Assembly (NCBI GenBank): GCA_002309955.1
Contig: DBXQ01000039.1
Coordinates: 1 to 23,820, forward strand
Reading direction: 5' to 3'
From: Bacteroidales bacterium UBA1208
GTDB taxonomy: Bacteria; Bacteroidota; Bacteroidia; Bacteroidales; P3
Length of the DNA stretch: 23,820 nucleotides
The notes beneath the pieces were generated by a model. The model was not told where the DNA came from. It did not search any database and saw only the letters and a list, made by a program, of their open reading frames with translations. A program made the position numbers and the translations under genes. Of this stretch, positions 1 to 6,920 are shown piece after piece. Each line of letters opens with the position of its first letter. Position 1 is the first letter of the stretch.

Positions 1-429
1 ATTACACTACAGTTAGAGAAATTCATCTTGGAGCTCGGACAGGGGTTTGCATTCCTTGAACGTCAAAAGCGATTCACAATTGATGGCACAGACTATTATC
101 TCGACCTTCTTTTCTATCACAGAAAGCTGAAATGCCTTGTGGCCATTGACCTCAAAATGGGCAAATTCAAACCTCAATACAAAGGTCAGATGGAACTGTA
201 TCTAAAATACATGCAGAAGAACGACATGCTGCCCGATGAGAATCCTCCCATTGGTTTGTTACTCTGTAGCGAGGGAAATATGGAGCACATCGAACTGATG
301 ATGCTTGACGAAGATCGTATCCGAGTGGCACAATACTTAACCTGCCTGCCCGACAAACAATGGTTTGTCGACAAGTTAAATCGTTCAATACTGATAGCAA
401 AGGAGCATAAAGCGAACAGCAACAGATGA
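1..429 (+). CDS. PDDEXK nuclease domain protein, YhcG/DUF1016 type, C-terminal part
   Basis: The reading frame is open from base 1, so the gene is cut by the window edge; a TTG at 28 is an internal leucine codon rather than a start. The visible part carries the hallmarks of the YhcG/DUF1016 C-terminal nuclease domain: a conserved LELGQGFAFLERQ segment, then DYYLDLLFYHRKLKCLVAIDLK. In that segment the D of YLDLLF and the later D-L-K are the PDDEXK-type metal-binding residues, and KPQYKGQMELYLKYM follows. Family members are often found beside type I restriction-modification genes or in defence islands, which fits the AT-rich cassette downstream. The N-terminal domain and its neighbours are outside the window, so the exact role is unknown. 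Family assignment is by motif recognition and fairly secure; a defence role is inference. Confidence 0.88.
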   Translation: MTLQLEKFILELGQGFAFLERQKRFTIDGTDYYLDLLFYHRKLKCLVAIDLKMGKFKPQYKGQMELYLKYMQKNDMLPDENPPIGLLLCSEGNMEHIELMMLDEDRIRVAQYLTCLPDKQWFVDKLNRSILIAKEHKANSNR

Positions 430-943
430 CCAACATCCCGCTGTATGCGGCAGGATAACCCATATCCTGATTAACAATGGGAGAAGTCTATTCCGAACTG
501 TTACACTGTAACGCGGCGATAAGGATACTACACTATGTCCGCCCGAATGACCGGTTGGGGATTAATATAGGCGACCTCTAAAATTGCCCTGAAAGGGCAT
601 AAACAAATTCAGCCCAATGGCAGCGCCTTGGGTAAATCAATGAGATACAAATAACGCCCTGTAAGGGCAAAACATTTAAATCCGTATTTATAGAGCATAC
701 CTTAATATAGGCAATCTCTAAAATTGCCCCTAAATGGGCATTCATGATAATCAATACTGATTCATCAACACGAATTGCCATGTAATGACCATAAATTCAT
801 GACAATTAATGATAATTCGTGTAAAAAAACACCATAAATTCTCATTGCTATGCAATAATATGCAATAATTAGTTTGTATTATTATTGGAGGTTGTCTATA
901 TCAACAAAAAGAGCCCTCCAATGGTCTGACTTAACCAAAATAC
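430..943. other. Gene-free stretch with palindromic repeats
   Basis: No credible gene is seen. The stretch holds the hairpin repeat cluster at 562-741. Further on, CACGAATT at 769-776 and AATTCGTG at 814-821 form an inverted pair followed by a run of A. The short open frames here run through the palindromes and have no family-like protein character. The last part leads into the promoter of the downstream operon. Confidence 0.6.
562..741. repeat. REP-like palindromic repeat cluster
   Basis: Two direct copies of a block of about 40 bases lie at 562-600 and 702-741. Each begins TTAATATAGGC, continues with CTCTAAAATTGCCC and ends in a short hairpin. The hairpins are GCCCT/AGGGC at 586-598 and TGCCC/GGGCA at 725-740. 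A third hairpin, GCCCT/AGGGC, sits between them at 656-668, and CCCAA/TTGGG arms lie within 607-633. The stems are kept while loops and flanks differ. This is the pattern of small non-coding palindromic repeats in Bacteroidota genomes; how they spread is not visible here. Confidence 0.7.
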
Positions 944-973
944 TTGCCATATCAAATATTATTCGTATCTTTG
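944..973 (+). promoter_or_regulatory. Bacteroidota-type promoter for the methyltransferase/helicase operon
   Basis: TTG at 944-946 and TATCTTTG at 966-973 are separated by 19 bases, matching the -33 TTTG / -7 TAnnTTTG consensus of the primary sigma factor of Bacteroidetes. The inferred transcription start is near 980, about 290 bases before the first start codon, leaving a long leader. Confidence 0.8.
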
Positions 974-977
974 CAAT

Positions 978-1227
978 CGCTTTCAAAAGGAAGAAAGCGG
1001 TAAGCAAGAAAAGCATTACGATACTGTCCCTTCTTATCGAATTTCGCCAAGATTCAAGTGGGTGGACGGAGCAATTATGCTTTCGCTTGATGTGTATGCT
1101 ATAGGCTCATGCCTCGTGCATATCCTCAGGCGTGAGATATGTTCCATAGACCCCGTACCCACTAAGGTGTTTGGCGATACCTGATAAGAAGACGGACATG
1201 AGTACATAACCTCATGCCTTTTCTTAT
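978..1227 (+). ncRNA. Structured 5' leader RNA, candidate cis-regulatory element
   Basis: The transcript downstream of the promoter can form several nested perfect or near-perfect stems. These are 978-984/993-999, 1006-1016/1214-1225 (one bulge), 1030-1038/1183-1191 (9 bp), 1044-1050/1171-1177 (7 bp), 1057-1063/1157-1163 (7 bp), 1099-1105/1144-1149 (one bulge) and 1106-1114/1128-1136 (9 bp with one G-U). An alternative hairpin, 1184-1190/1221-1227 with 1197-1202/1211-1216 inside it, would disrupt the 1030-1038 and 1006-1016 pairings, so a two-state switch is conceivable. No known riboswitch class was recognised. A 35-codon frame (1077-1184) also runs through it and could be a leader peptide or a coincidence. 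Pairings were checked by hand; function is inference. Confidence 0.55.
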
Positions 1228-1272
1228 TGTTAATAGTAAACGTTCCGTTGGAGGGTCGGGCTGAAAAAAGAA

Positions 1273-2076
1273 GTGGAAACCCACGTAACATTGCCCAAGT
1301 GGCTTGACGACTATATCTTCAATGAACTGGGAGCAAGATACTGCCGGTCAAATGCAGACATGACAGTCATTGACTGGGACAAAAGCGACATGCTCAATTA
1401 TCTCGGCACATATTTTCCCCGAAGCTACGCAGAGGCTTATTGCATCTTTAGCAATTACCTTGAACAACAATCTAATAGATTTAAGGGACAAGAAGAATTA
1501 TCCATACTCGACTTTGGCAGTGGAACAGGAGGTGAAATAATTGGCATAATAACAGTATTGACAAAACAGTATCCAGACCTGAAGAAAATCAAAATCATAC
1601 CCATAGATGGGAATTCCCATGCACTACAATTATTTGACAAAGTAATAAAAGAATATCAAAAACATATCAATCTTTGCTTAGAATGGTTGTCATCCCCTAT
1701 ACATATTGACGACTTTTATGATTTGAGCGTTCTGGATGCTGTTTTGAGAGGGGAATACGATATTGTCATATCGTTCAAGGCGATATGTGAGTTTGTCACA
1801 AAACAACAATTTGAAAACAGGAATGCTTATGAGCACATAGCACGTTTCCTTATGCCAAAGCTAACAGAAAATGGACTGTTCTTACTTGTTGATGTAACCA
1901 CCTATAACGATACAACAAAAGAATGGCTTCCAAAGATGCTTAACATGGGACTTCACAGTGCTAACATTAAAAAATACATTCAAAATGAAGGCTACAGTCA
2001 AGCATTCCTCGTCACACATTCACATAAGATAAATGATGTCAGCAAAGTGGCATGGAGATTAATAACTAAGGCTTAA
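1273..2076 (+). CDS. Class I SAM-dependent methyltransferase-like protein
   Basis: This 267-residue protein is the first gene of the AT-rich operon. The GTG at 1273 is chosen because the frame has a stop at 1237-1239 and no ATG or GTG in between. Motif I is clear (ILDFGSGTGG, residues 78-87), followed by an acidic motif II position (IPIDGN, D112), a beta-4 segment IVISFKAICEF (164-174) and GLFLLVDVT (201-209). There is no DPPY/NPPY motif, so it does not look like a typical N6-adenine or N4-cytosine DNA methyltransferase. The segment YLGTYFPRSYAEAY just before motif I, and the overall order, resemble the Rsm22-type layout (ribosomal RNA or ribosome-associated), but this is only a layout resemblance. 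The substrate is unknown. It is followed after 31 bp by a helicase gene, suggesting a joint function. Confidence 0.75.
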   Translation: METHVTLPKWLDDYIFNELGARYCRSNADMTVIDWDKSDMLNYLGTYFPRSYAEAYCIFSNYLEQQSNRFKGQEELSILDFGSGTGGEIIGIITVLTKQYPDLKKIKIIPIDGNSHALQLFDKVIKEYQKHINLCLEWLSSPIHIDDFYDLSVLDAVLRGEYDIVISFKAICEFVTKQQFENRNAYEHIARFLMPKLTENGLFLLVDVTTYNDTTKEWLPKMLNMGLHSANIKKYIQNEGYSQAFLVTHSHKINDVSKVAWRLITKA

Positions 2077-2107
2077 TTAGAGATAAAAGGACAAATATTA
2101 AGACTAT

Positions 2108-3437
2108 ATGAGACTACAAAACTGGTTTATTCGCAATCTGGATGATATTCAGCGAGAAGTCATCATCGAAAGTATTGAAAAAAGCATCATTGTACAAGGT
2201 CCTGCTGGGAGTGGCAAGACCAACCTTGCCATTCATCGTGCTAATCAAGCAAAAGGGAAAGGTTCTTATGCCATTGTCGTCATGACTCCAGCTCTAAAAA
2301 GGATGATAGCGTATGGGATGAAAGAACTTGGTCTTGACTGCGAGCGTATAGCCTACAGTTGGGCATGGGAGAACCGAGGATTTGATTTAGTTGGTGATGT
2401 CTATTATTGTACAGATACTAACAATTCACTATTATATTTAGTTAGCGAGGAGTCTGTAAGAAAATTCAGTTTTGTGGGAAGGTCATTAATACCCCCAAAC
2501 AATGGAAGCCACATATTTGGATTAGATTTTGCAGACTGGGTCAGTGATTTTTTTTTACAGAACCTGGGGAAGAAGGGTATCGTGGTACATTGAAGTCTCC
2601 ACTTCCAAGAACGATTTTTCGATTCAGAACTCGAAATACAAGTTAGTTCCCAGCGGAACATTATTCAAACCTATGCCCAAAGACAAAACTATAGATTACC
2701 TCATTATAGATGAAGCTCAGGATTTCAAAGTAGAAGACTACCAAAAAAGATTCATTCCAAAATCAACAAAAAGTATTTCATTACTTGGAGATTCTAACCA
2801 AAAAATGATTCCCAGTGGAGCTTCTATTCAATCACTGAAAACATCGTTTCCATATTATAAGTCATTTGAACTGAAATACAACTATCGCCTTCCTAAAACT
2901 GTTGCAAGGATTGCAGAAAAGATTACCCCAAACCCAATTGATTTAACCACTAACAACTTAAAAAACAGCGGCAATAGTGATTATCCATTGTTCCCCAAGC
3001 CAATAATAAAGCACTGCGCATCGACGGATGAAGAATTAAAGTGGATTGCAAATAAGATTCTTATTGATGCATTGGACGATGTGGCTATTCTTGTTAAAGA
3101 CAAATATGAAGTACAGATGGTCGTTAAGAAATTGTCAGAATATGGAATCGAGAAAGTGCAAACCTTTTATCGAACCAGGCCAACTGTACCTTATCAAACT
3201 GTAAATACTTTGGACTTTTCAAACAATGAAATCCCATGTATTTTGGACTATTATGCAGCCAAGGGGTCGGAATTCGACTATGTCTTTGTCCCTTTTGCAG
3301 ACCAAATTCAAGGATGTGATCGTCAGAATTTTTATGTTGCCTGCACGCGGGCATCGCATTTATTACATATTACATATTCTGGCCAGAAACCTTTCTTCCT
3401 GAATCAGTTAGACAAAAATGATATTGTTGAATTATAA
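2108..3437 (+). pseudogene. UvrD-like SF1 helicase, frame broken at a T9 run
   Basis: Two overlapping frames (2108-2593 and 2529-3437) together encode a complete small superfamily 1 helicase. The first holds the Q-like LDDIQ and Walker A GPAGSGKT (residues 31-38). The second holds Walker B IIDEAQDF, motif III SLLGDSNQ, motif IV-like YNYRLPKTVARIAE, motif V-like AAKGSEFDYVFVPFAD and motif VI FYVACTRA. The frames meet at nine T at 2548-2556; with eight T the protein would read through as about 442 residues without other change. All catalytic motifs are intact, which argues against long-standing decay. Possible explanations are a recent mutation, on/off phase variation, transcriptional slippage restoring the frame, or a sequencing error. 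Without correction the first frame ends after 161 residues, before Walker B. It is the middle gene of the operon, 11 bp before the next gene. Confidence 0.82.
2548..2556 (+). other. T9 homopolymer at the helicase frame break
   Basis: Nine consecutive T sit exactly where the helicase changes from the frame starting at 2108 to the frame ending at 3437. Removing one T gives D-F-F-Y-R-T-W and an open frame through to 3437. Runs of this length are prone to replication slippage and RNA polymerase slippage. Confidence 0.85.
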
Positions 3438-3448
3438 ATAACACAGTC

Positions 3449-5131
3449 ATGCCATACTATCTCGAAATAAGTTCGTGGAATTTGTTAGAGTCTTTTTCTA
3501 CAGAGAGCATATCTCCTTTTTCCTTTTACAGAGAAAGACAATTTGGCAACAATTTAAGCCGCTTTTTGAGTGGTGAAAAGGAAAAAACAAATTATTTAAT
3601 CCTTTCAAAAAAGGATTTAGGGGGAGATATCTCACTCGTAATTGATGATGAGATAATAGATTCACCCTGTCTCATGCCTATTAAAGGAAGCAAGACAGCA
3701 TATACATACCCTAAAACCATCTACTATAAAAAGGGAAAAATACATATCAGATTTGACAATGAAGGATTAAGGGACAATCTGATAGACGAATCAAAGATAT
3801 TACTTGAAATCAAGTGCCTTGAAAAATATCAATCAGACTTCTATGTCAAAAGAATTCCTTCTAAAAACTTGAAGTGTATTATCAACTTAAGAGAGTCTCT
3901 CTCTTTTGAAAAGGAGGTATTTATTCATGATGATGACAAATACAATAAAATAAAAGGAGCATTTGTTGGTTATATAAGAGGGCTGTATACAACCCAGGAT
4001 GATACAAGCATTGTTCTGCAAAACAGACTTATTGACCTAAAAAATACATTTGGCGGTTTGTACACAAAAGTAATGATGGATGAAACGTATTACGAAAAGC
4101 CTACAATGTACACTGATATAGCGGATTGTAAAGCACAATATCTGGCGGTTATAGGTCCAAGTAACTCATTTGACGTAATAAAAGCACAATATGATGAAAT
4201 AGCCAAAATCACAAAAGAACGTTCAAAGGATAGCTCAACTGGTTACAGAAGACAACTTTTGAAGGATAAACGACATATAGAAAACTCATTAAATCAGATT
4301 GAAGTTTTATACAATATCCAAGAAGTAAGAACAGAGCTGAAACTAATCAAAGAAGAAGAAAAGAGTAATGGGGAGAGAAAAGGGAAAACACGAGAATTCT
4401 TCAAAAAAGGGTCTTTTGAATATATCCGCAAAAAAAAACTGGAAGAAATTCTTAATGATATAGAAAATAATGAAGAGTATGGGCAACTACAATACGAACT
4501 GAGATCAATAGAGGAAAAATTAAATTCTAACAAATACGACTCAATTCTATCGGCAATCTTTACAAGAATCAGTGACATACTGAATGACCTGATTAGGAAC
4601 ACTTCAAACATAACAAATAATGACACTATCAATCTTGCAAATATAGAAATGACTAAAGACTCTATTAGGATGAAATGCGAACAGGATGACCCAGAAAGAA
4701 TATACTTCAATATACTTCTAAGAGATATTATTGCCAATTCTTCTGTCAAAAACCTGTCCGAATATCATGTTATGCAACTACTTGAGAACTCTGCAACATC
4801 ATTCAAAAAAAATGATATAGTTAAAACTGAAAAAGGAGAATGTCTATTGAACACATTAAGGAGTTATTGGGCATACAAAAACCAGAAAATAGAGAATTAT
4901 AATATTCCCGACGACATGCCCATTCTGCAATCTATTATGTCATTCTTTATAAAACCATTGGATTTTAATCAGATTGAGAGATTCATGCGAATAAAACAAT
5001 ACAAACAAAAGTGCTATGCCTATATGCTATGGGGCGCCTCAATTGGTTTTGCTGATATGCCTAAAACATTTACAAACATTTTATATCAGAATGAAAATAT
5101 AACTCATTTGATGGATGATACCTTGCAATAA
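3449..5131 (+). CDS. Unrecognised 560-residue protein of the methyltransferase/helicase operon
   Basis: The family is not recognised. The protein has no signal peptide or membrane segment and is probably cytoplasmic. The N-terminal part (about 1-150) looks like a mixed beta domain and opens with the segment WNLLESFSTESISPFSFY (residues 10-27). A conserved-looking KGAFVGYIRGLY lies at 169-180. Residues about 240-385 are strongly charged and helical (many Lys/Glu, few Pro/Gly), suggesting a long coiled coil. The C-terminal 175 residues look like a helical domain. No nuclease, protease or ATPase motif was seen. It starts 11 bp after the helicase and shares its AT-rich composition, so it is probably a dedicated partner such as a specificity, sensor or effector subunit. 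In-frame A9 (4430-4438) and A8 (4805-4812) runs are further potential slippage sites. Confidence 0.75.
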   Translation: MPYYLEISSWNLLESFSTESISPFSFYRERQFGNNLSRFLSGEKEKTNYLILSKKDLGGDISLVIDDEIIDSPCLMPIKGSKTAYTYPKTIYYKKGKIHIRFDNEGLRDNLIDESKILLEIKCLEKYQSDFYVKRIPSKNLKCIINLRESLSFEKEVFIHDDDKYNKIKGAFVGYIRGLYTTQDDTSIVLQNRLIDLKNTFGGLYTKVMMDETYYEKPTMYTDIADCKAQYLAVIGPSNSFDVIKAQYDEIAKITKERSKDSSTGYRRQLLKDKRHIENSLNQIEVLYNIQEVRTELKLIKEEEKSNGERKGKTREFFKKGSFEYIRKKKLEEILNDIENNEEYGQLQYELRSIEEKLNSNKYDSILSAIFTRISDILNDLIRNTSNITNNDTINLANIEMTKDSIRMKCEQDDPERIYFNILLRDIIANSSVKNLSEYHVMQLLENSATSFKKNDIVKTEKGECLLNTLRSYWAYKNQKIENYNIPDDMPILQSIMSFFIKPLDFNQIERFMRIKQYKQKCYAYMLWGASIGFADMPKTFTNILYQNENITHLMDDTLQ

Positions 5132-5163
5132 CCACATATCCTTTTATTTTAAAAGTAACAATA

Positions 5164-6249
5164 ATGAGTTCTAAAAAAGTACATATCACCCTTGACGACG
5201 GGAGCGTGGTGGAGACTGCTATGCACCCCGTGATTGTGTCGGCGAGTCGGGCGACGGATATTCCGGCGTTTTATGCCGACTGGTTCTTCTGTCGGCTGCG
5301 GAAGGGGTATTCGGCTTGGATTAATCCTTTCAATAACAAGAAGGGGTATGTGTCGTATCAGGATACACGGTTTATTGTCTTCTGGTCGAAGAATCCAAAG
5401 CCTCTGCTGGAGCATCTGGACGAACTCGATAAACGTAATATAGGATGCTATATCCAATACACACTGAATGACTATGAGGGTGATGGACTTGAAAAGAAGG
5501 TGCGACCATTGGCAGAGCGCATTGATACTTTCAAAAGACTTGTAGAGAGGTTAGGAAAAGAGCGTGTGATCTGGCGGTTTGACCCGTTAGTGCTGACAGA
5601 ACCCGGTGGCCGGGCTGCCATTACCACCGATGTGCTGCTTGACAAGATTGAGCGCATCGGCGACCAGCTGAAGGGATATACCGAGAAACTGGTGTTCAGC
5701 TTTGCCGACATCGCCACTTACCGCAAGGTGAAACACAACCTGAGGGAGTCGAATATCAACTATATAGAATGGAATGAGCCGGACATGGCTGATTTTGCCA
5801 AACGGCTTGTAGAATTAAACAAGAAATGGGGCTTCACCTTAGCCACTTGTGGGGAGAAGATTGACTTGCCAAGTGTGGTACACAACAGCTGCATCGACCA
5901 CGATTTGATTATCCGTCTTGCCCACAGGGACAAGGCGTTGATGGATTACCTCGGTGTGACCATAATTCCCATAGAACGAGACATATTCGGGTCTGTAGAG
6001 CTGCCAGCGGGTGCCATCCTGTTAGACGACGGCACTGCGGCCATACAAAAGAAGAAGATGCCCGACAAGGGGCAGCGGGCGGCCTGCGGCTGCATGGTGA
6101 GCAAGGACATCGGGCAGTATAACACCTGTCCGCACCAGTGCGAATACTGCTACGCCAACGCTTCGAAGGAACTCGCCACAGAGAACTGGAGGAGACACCA
6201 AGCAAATCCATTCAGCGAAACCATCATTCCCGAGTGTGCTAATGAGTAA
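5164..6249 (+). CDS. DUF1848 family protein with C-terminal iron-sulfur-type cysteine cluster
   Basis: This 361-residue protein matches the DUF1848 layout. It opens with IVSASRATDIPAFYADWF (residues 24-41), then GYVSYQDTRFIVFWSKNP (61-78), a CYIQYTLNDYE strand (95-105) and WRFDPLVLT (137-145). Near the C-terminus there is a cysteine cluster: C308 and C310, then C322, C326 and C329 in a CxxxCxxC arrangement followed by YANAS. The spacing is like that of radical SAM [4Fe-4S] ligands, but it sits at the C-terminus, which is characteristic of this family. The biochemical role is unknown. The gene starts 32 bp after the AT-rich operon and is visibly more GC-rich than it, so it probably belongs to the resident genome; it may receive read-through transcription. 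The family call is secure and the function is open. Confidence 0.9.
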   Translation: MSSKKVHITLDDGSVVETAMHPVIVSASRATDIPAFYADWFFCRLRKGYSAWINPFNNKKGYVSYQDTRFIVFWSKNPKPLLEHLDELDKRNIGCYIQYTLNDYEGDGLEKKVRPLAERIDTFKRLVERLGKERVIWRFDPLVLTEPGGRAAITTDVLLDKIERIGDQLKGYTEKLVFSFADIATYRKVKHNLRESNINYIEWNEPDMADFAKRLVELNKKWGFTLATCGEKIDLPSVVHNSCIDHDLIIRLAHRDKALMDYLGVTIIPIERDIFGSVELPAGAILLDDGTAAIQKKKMPDKGQRAACGCMVSKDIGQYNTCPHQCEYCYANASKELATENWRRHQANPFSETIIPECANE

Positions 6250-6818
6250 ACAGGCTAATGGAGGGTTCTATTTATTTGTTTTTGTGTCGCAACTCGATAG
6301 GGACGCATTCCGATACTCTATAGAATCACCGCACTGTGCCTACGGCTTGTACGGTGTTATTCATATCTCACCTCTACGAGGTGATTTTTCGATTAAAAAA
6401 GGATTGCTACTTTCCTGATGAACGATTTGGGTTAATGGGATGGTGTGTGTGAGGATGGAAAAGGATGATATGGGATTCTGTGGGATAAATGAGGAAACTT
6501 GTATGTGTTACGGATATGAAGATGTTTTATTAGAAGCAACATTGTTTATCTTTGCAGACGGAACAATGGTCAAGAGTAGGGCGTTGGGAAGTTCTGTTTC
6601 AGAGAGTTGTTTGACATATTGGGTTTTGGATAAAATTTGTAGTGGAATCTCCTACGTAGCTATCGTTTACGGGCTATTGGGATCGTCATTCCAATCAATA
6701 CTTGTTTTCTAACGACCGATTCAGGTTTATAGAAGTCTCCTAATTTGTTAGTCCGATTCACGGATTGACAAATTGAAAAATTAGCGAATTCAAAAGTCTC
6801 CATTCACTCTTTTTTTCG
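6250..6818. other. Gene-free stretch with REP-like element and possible small RNA promoter
   Basis: No convincing protein gene is present. A 60-codon frame at 6236-6418 runs through the palindromic element, and a 90-codon frame at 6440-6712 has no recognisable family features. A TATCTTTG box at 6547-6554 resembles a -7 element but lacks a good -33 TTG at the right spacing. A small transcript after it is possible but unsupported. At 6727-6744 the sequence TTTATAGAAGTCTCCTAA resembles one at 14655-14672. Confidence 0.5.
6325..6390 (+). repeat. REP-like palindromic element, possible terminator
   Basis: The element runs through a GCC/GGC palindrome region, the linker GGTGTTATTCATA, and a perfect 7-bp hairpin TCACCTC/GAGGTGA (6368-6374/6378-6384) with a TAC loop, followed directly by five T. 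That hairpin plus T run could end transcription of the DUF1848 gene. The arrangement parallels the element at 14604-14654. Confidence 0.65.
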
Positions 6819-6826
6819 TATCTTTG
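6819..6826 (+). promoter_or_regulatory. -7 box of the radical SAM operon promoter
   Basis: TATCTTTG preceded by a T-rich stretch and followed by CAG is a strong Bacteroidetes-type -7 element; the same TCGTATCTTTGCA core occurs at 964-975. No clean TTG is visible 19 bases upstream, so the -33 box is weak. The inferred start is near 6833, giving a leader of about 88 nt. Confidence 0.7.
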
Positions 6827-6831
6827 CAGTT

Positions 6832-6904
6832 GGATACACTGGTATGCCAAAGCACTTTAATGTGGATAAGCATATAAGCATTAAACTTTTACCCGGTGTC
6901 CGGG
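6832..6904 (+). promoter_or_regulatory. Structured leader of the radical SAM gene
   Basis: GGA-TA-CACTGG (6832-6842) can pair with CCGGTGTCC (6893-6901) with a two-base bulge and one G-U, closing a region that holds a TTTAATG/CATTAAA hairpin. A competing local hairpin CCCG/CGGG surrounds 6892-6904. The leader ends in CGGGCTGA followed by an A-rich tract before the start codon, as does the leader at 1257-1272. Regulation is inferred, not shown. Confidence 0.45.
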
Positions 6905-6920
6905 CTGACATAAAAAAAAC

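Noticed and set aside
562..741. CRISPR array
   Set aside because: Repeats are few, unequal in length and spacing, and each is a small palindrome without regular spacers; no cas gene is nearby.
874..1104. 76-codon frame over the promoter and leader
   Set aside because: It starts upstream of the consensus promoter and runs through the RNA stems in another frame; not a plausible gene.
1273..2076. DNA methyltransferase of a restriction-modification system
   Set aside because: There is a SAM-binding motif but no catalytic DPPY, NPPY or PC motif, and no restriction endonuclease gene directly follows.
6440..6712. 90-codon frame between DUF1848 and the radical SAM gene
   Set aside because: No family resemblance, no promoter or leader suited to it, and an odd composition; probably non-coding.
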